64,000 nt of DNA from CAYFFV01 sp964342695 (GTDB lineage: Bacteria > Acidobacteriota > Vicinamibacteria > Vicinamibacterales > UBA8438): assembly GCA_964342695.1 (NCBI GenBank), contig CAYFFV010000007.1, positions 1-64,000 on the forward strand, in the 5' to 3' direction. Below the pieces are notes generated by a model. The model did no database searches, was not told the origin of the DNA, and saw only the letters and a list, made by a program, of their open reading frames with translations. The translations under genes and the position numbers were made by a program. Below, piece by piece: positions 63,251-64,000 of this stretch (positions within the stretch are counted from its first letter, which is position 1; every line of letters starts with the position of its first letter).

Positions 63251-63312
63251 AGCTAATTCCCAATCGAATGTATCTGGTTAACGAACTATTTGGAAATAAA
63301 AGTTAGTTATTT

Positions 63313-64000
63313 TTAAAGAGTCTTTTTTTGAATCTGATCTGCAAACTCCGCTGCTTCCTTATTAAGAGCTTCCCACTGGTTCATTAAGTCTCCGACTTCC
63401 CACATTAGATTTTGGTGTTCCGTAATAGACGTCTGTGCTGCCGCCTTGTCATTATAGAAATTCGGATTAGATATTTCCTTTTCGAGCGAACCAATAGCCT
63501 GCTCTTTTTCGGCAATGCGGTTTTCGATATCTGAGATTCTAGTTGTGACAGAACGCATATGTTTTTCTAATTTTCTTTTTTCGGATTGGTAACGTTTTTT
63601 TTCTCTTGTTTCATTCTGTTGTGGTTGTTTTGGATTAGAAATAAATGTTTGATTCGATTTATTTTTAGAAACGACACTCTGAGAATGACTCCATTGGAAC
63701 TCTTCGTATGATCCGGGATAAAGAGATGCAGTTTGTTCGGAAATATCAAGAATTTTTGTAGCGAGACGGTCAACAAAATAACGATCATGTGAAACAAAAA
63801 TAAGTGTTCCGCCATAGTCGGATAGAGCGTTTAGTAGGACGTTAGTCGAATCAATGTCAAGGTGATTTGTCGGCTCGTCTAATAGAAGTGTATTTGAGGA
63901 ATGTAATAGAAGACGTGCTACTGCCAGTCGTGTTTTTTCTCCTCCTGATAGCACGGATACTTTTTTGTTGATGTCATCTCCTTCAAACAAAAAGCCTCCT
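63313..64000 (-). CDS. ABC-F family ATPase, C-terminal part (cut by window edge)
   Basis: The frame is open to the last base (residues GFLFEGDDINKK continue past the Met used as start), so the gene begins outside the window. It holds the second nucleotide-binding domain: VSVLSGGEKTRLAVARLLL, LLLDEPTNHLDID and VSHDRYFVDRLATKILDI. A charged coiled-coil C-terminal domain (EKRKLEKHMRSVTTRISDIE) follows, as in Uup and Bacillus YdiF relatives. ABC-F proteins act on ribosomes in translation or antibiotic resistance and have no membrane domain. Confidence 0.93.
   Translation of the reverse strand, partial: GGFLFEGDDINKKVSVLSGGEKTRLAVARLLLHSSNTLLLDEPTNHLDIDSTNVLLNALSDYGGTLIFVSHDRYFVDRLATKILDISEQTASLYPGSYEEFQWSHSQSVVSKNKSNQTFISNPKQPQQNETREKKRYQSEKRKLEKHMRSVTTRISDIENRIAEKEQAIGSLEKEISNPNFYNDKAAAQTSITEHQNLMWEVGDLMNQWEALNKEAAEFADQIQKKTL

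Noticed and set aside
1..64000. tRNA, rRNA, CRISPR array, insertion sequence or prophage
   Set aside because: Intergenic gaps show no cloverleaf with the GTTCGA arm, no spaced repeats and no transposase or phage ORFs; weak elements could be missed by eye.

Overview
The window is a dense, ordinary-looking bacterial chromosome segment, moderately AT-rich by eye. I found no tRNA, rRNA, CRISPR array, insertion sequence or prophage. LpxC (lipid A synthesis), several lipoproteins and periplasmic-type proteins point to a Gram-negative cell. The topA-trmFO-xer order, the secreted quinoprotein-like propellers with a W-x-x-W-R-G start, and the PA-domain M28 peptidases are commonly met in Acidobacteriota and neighbouring phyla. 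I infer a free-living aerobic heterotroph of that kind, but the phylum is a guess.

Layout. 1-512: 3' end of a sodium/solute symporter. 576-1868: enolase. 2047-5000: a TRAP-TAXI uptake system (fused permease plus lipoprotein receptor). 5094-12397: a tightly packed seven-gene operon read on the minus strand: iron alcohol dehydrogenase, secreted propeller, HemN-like radical SAM enzyme, chorismate-lyase-like protein, flavin-halogenase-like enzyme, hotdog thioesterase, phenylacetate-CoA-ligase-like enzyme. It looks like an uncharacterised pathway that makes and modifies a chorismate-derived aromatic acid, and it is the most interesting locus here. 12467-17166: type IIA topoisomerase genes parE and parC flanking a small divergent ORF. 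17276-24721: Nudix hydrolase, MATE exporter, trans-sulfuration enzyme, a three-domain ACP / fatty-acyl-AMP ligase / acyltransferase fusion, and two secreted cyclophilins.

24911-28516: a repeat protein of the DUF349 type and a lipoprotein M28 peptidase with a PDZ domain. 28605-38303: an acetate/glyoxylate block (acetyl-CoA synthetase, malate synthase G) followed on the same strand by a PDZ protein, a HupE-type membrane protein and two secreted propellers. 38503-47873: mixed metabolic and proteolytic genes (PxpA, ApaG, Aat, a second M28 peptidase, AbgT transporter, DapA-family aldolase, M48-LysM protease, HNH nuclease, TIG/SMP-30-like propeller). 47926-57981: core genes uvrA, lpxC, lysA, tmk, then the conserved minus-strand group rplU-rpmA-obgE-nadD-rsfS, and a lipoprotein/TPR pair. 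58411-63203: topA-trmFO-xer. The window ends inside an ABC-F ATPase gene.

Most genes are housekeeping. Several track starts were moved to internal codons because of family alignment, ribosome-binding sites or overlap with the neighbour; this is stated in each entry. All functions come from reading motifs; no database search was run.
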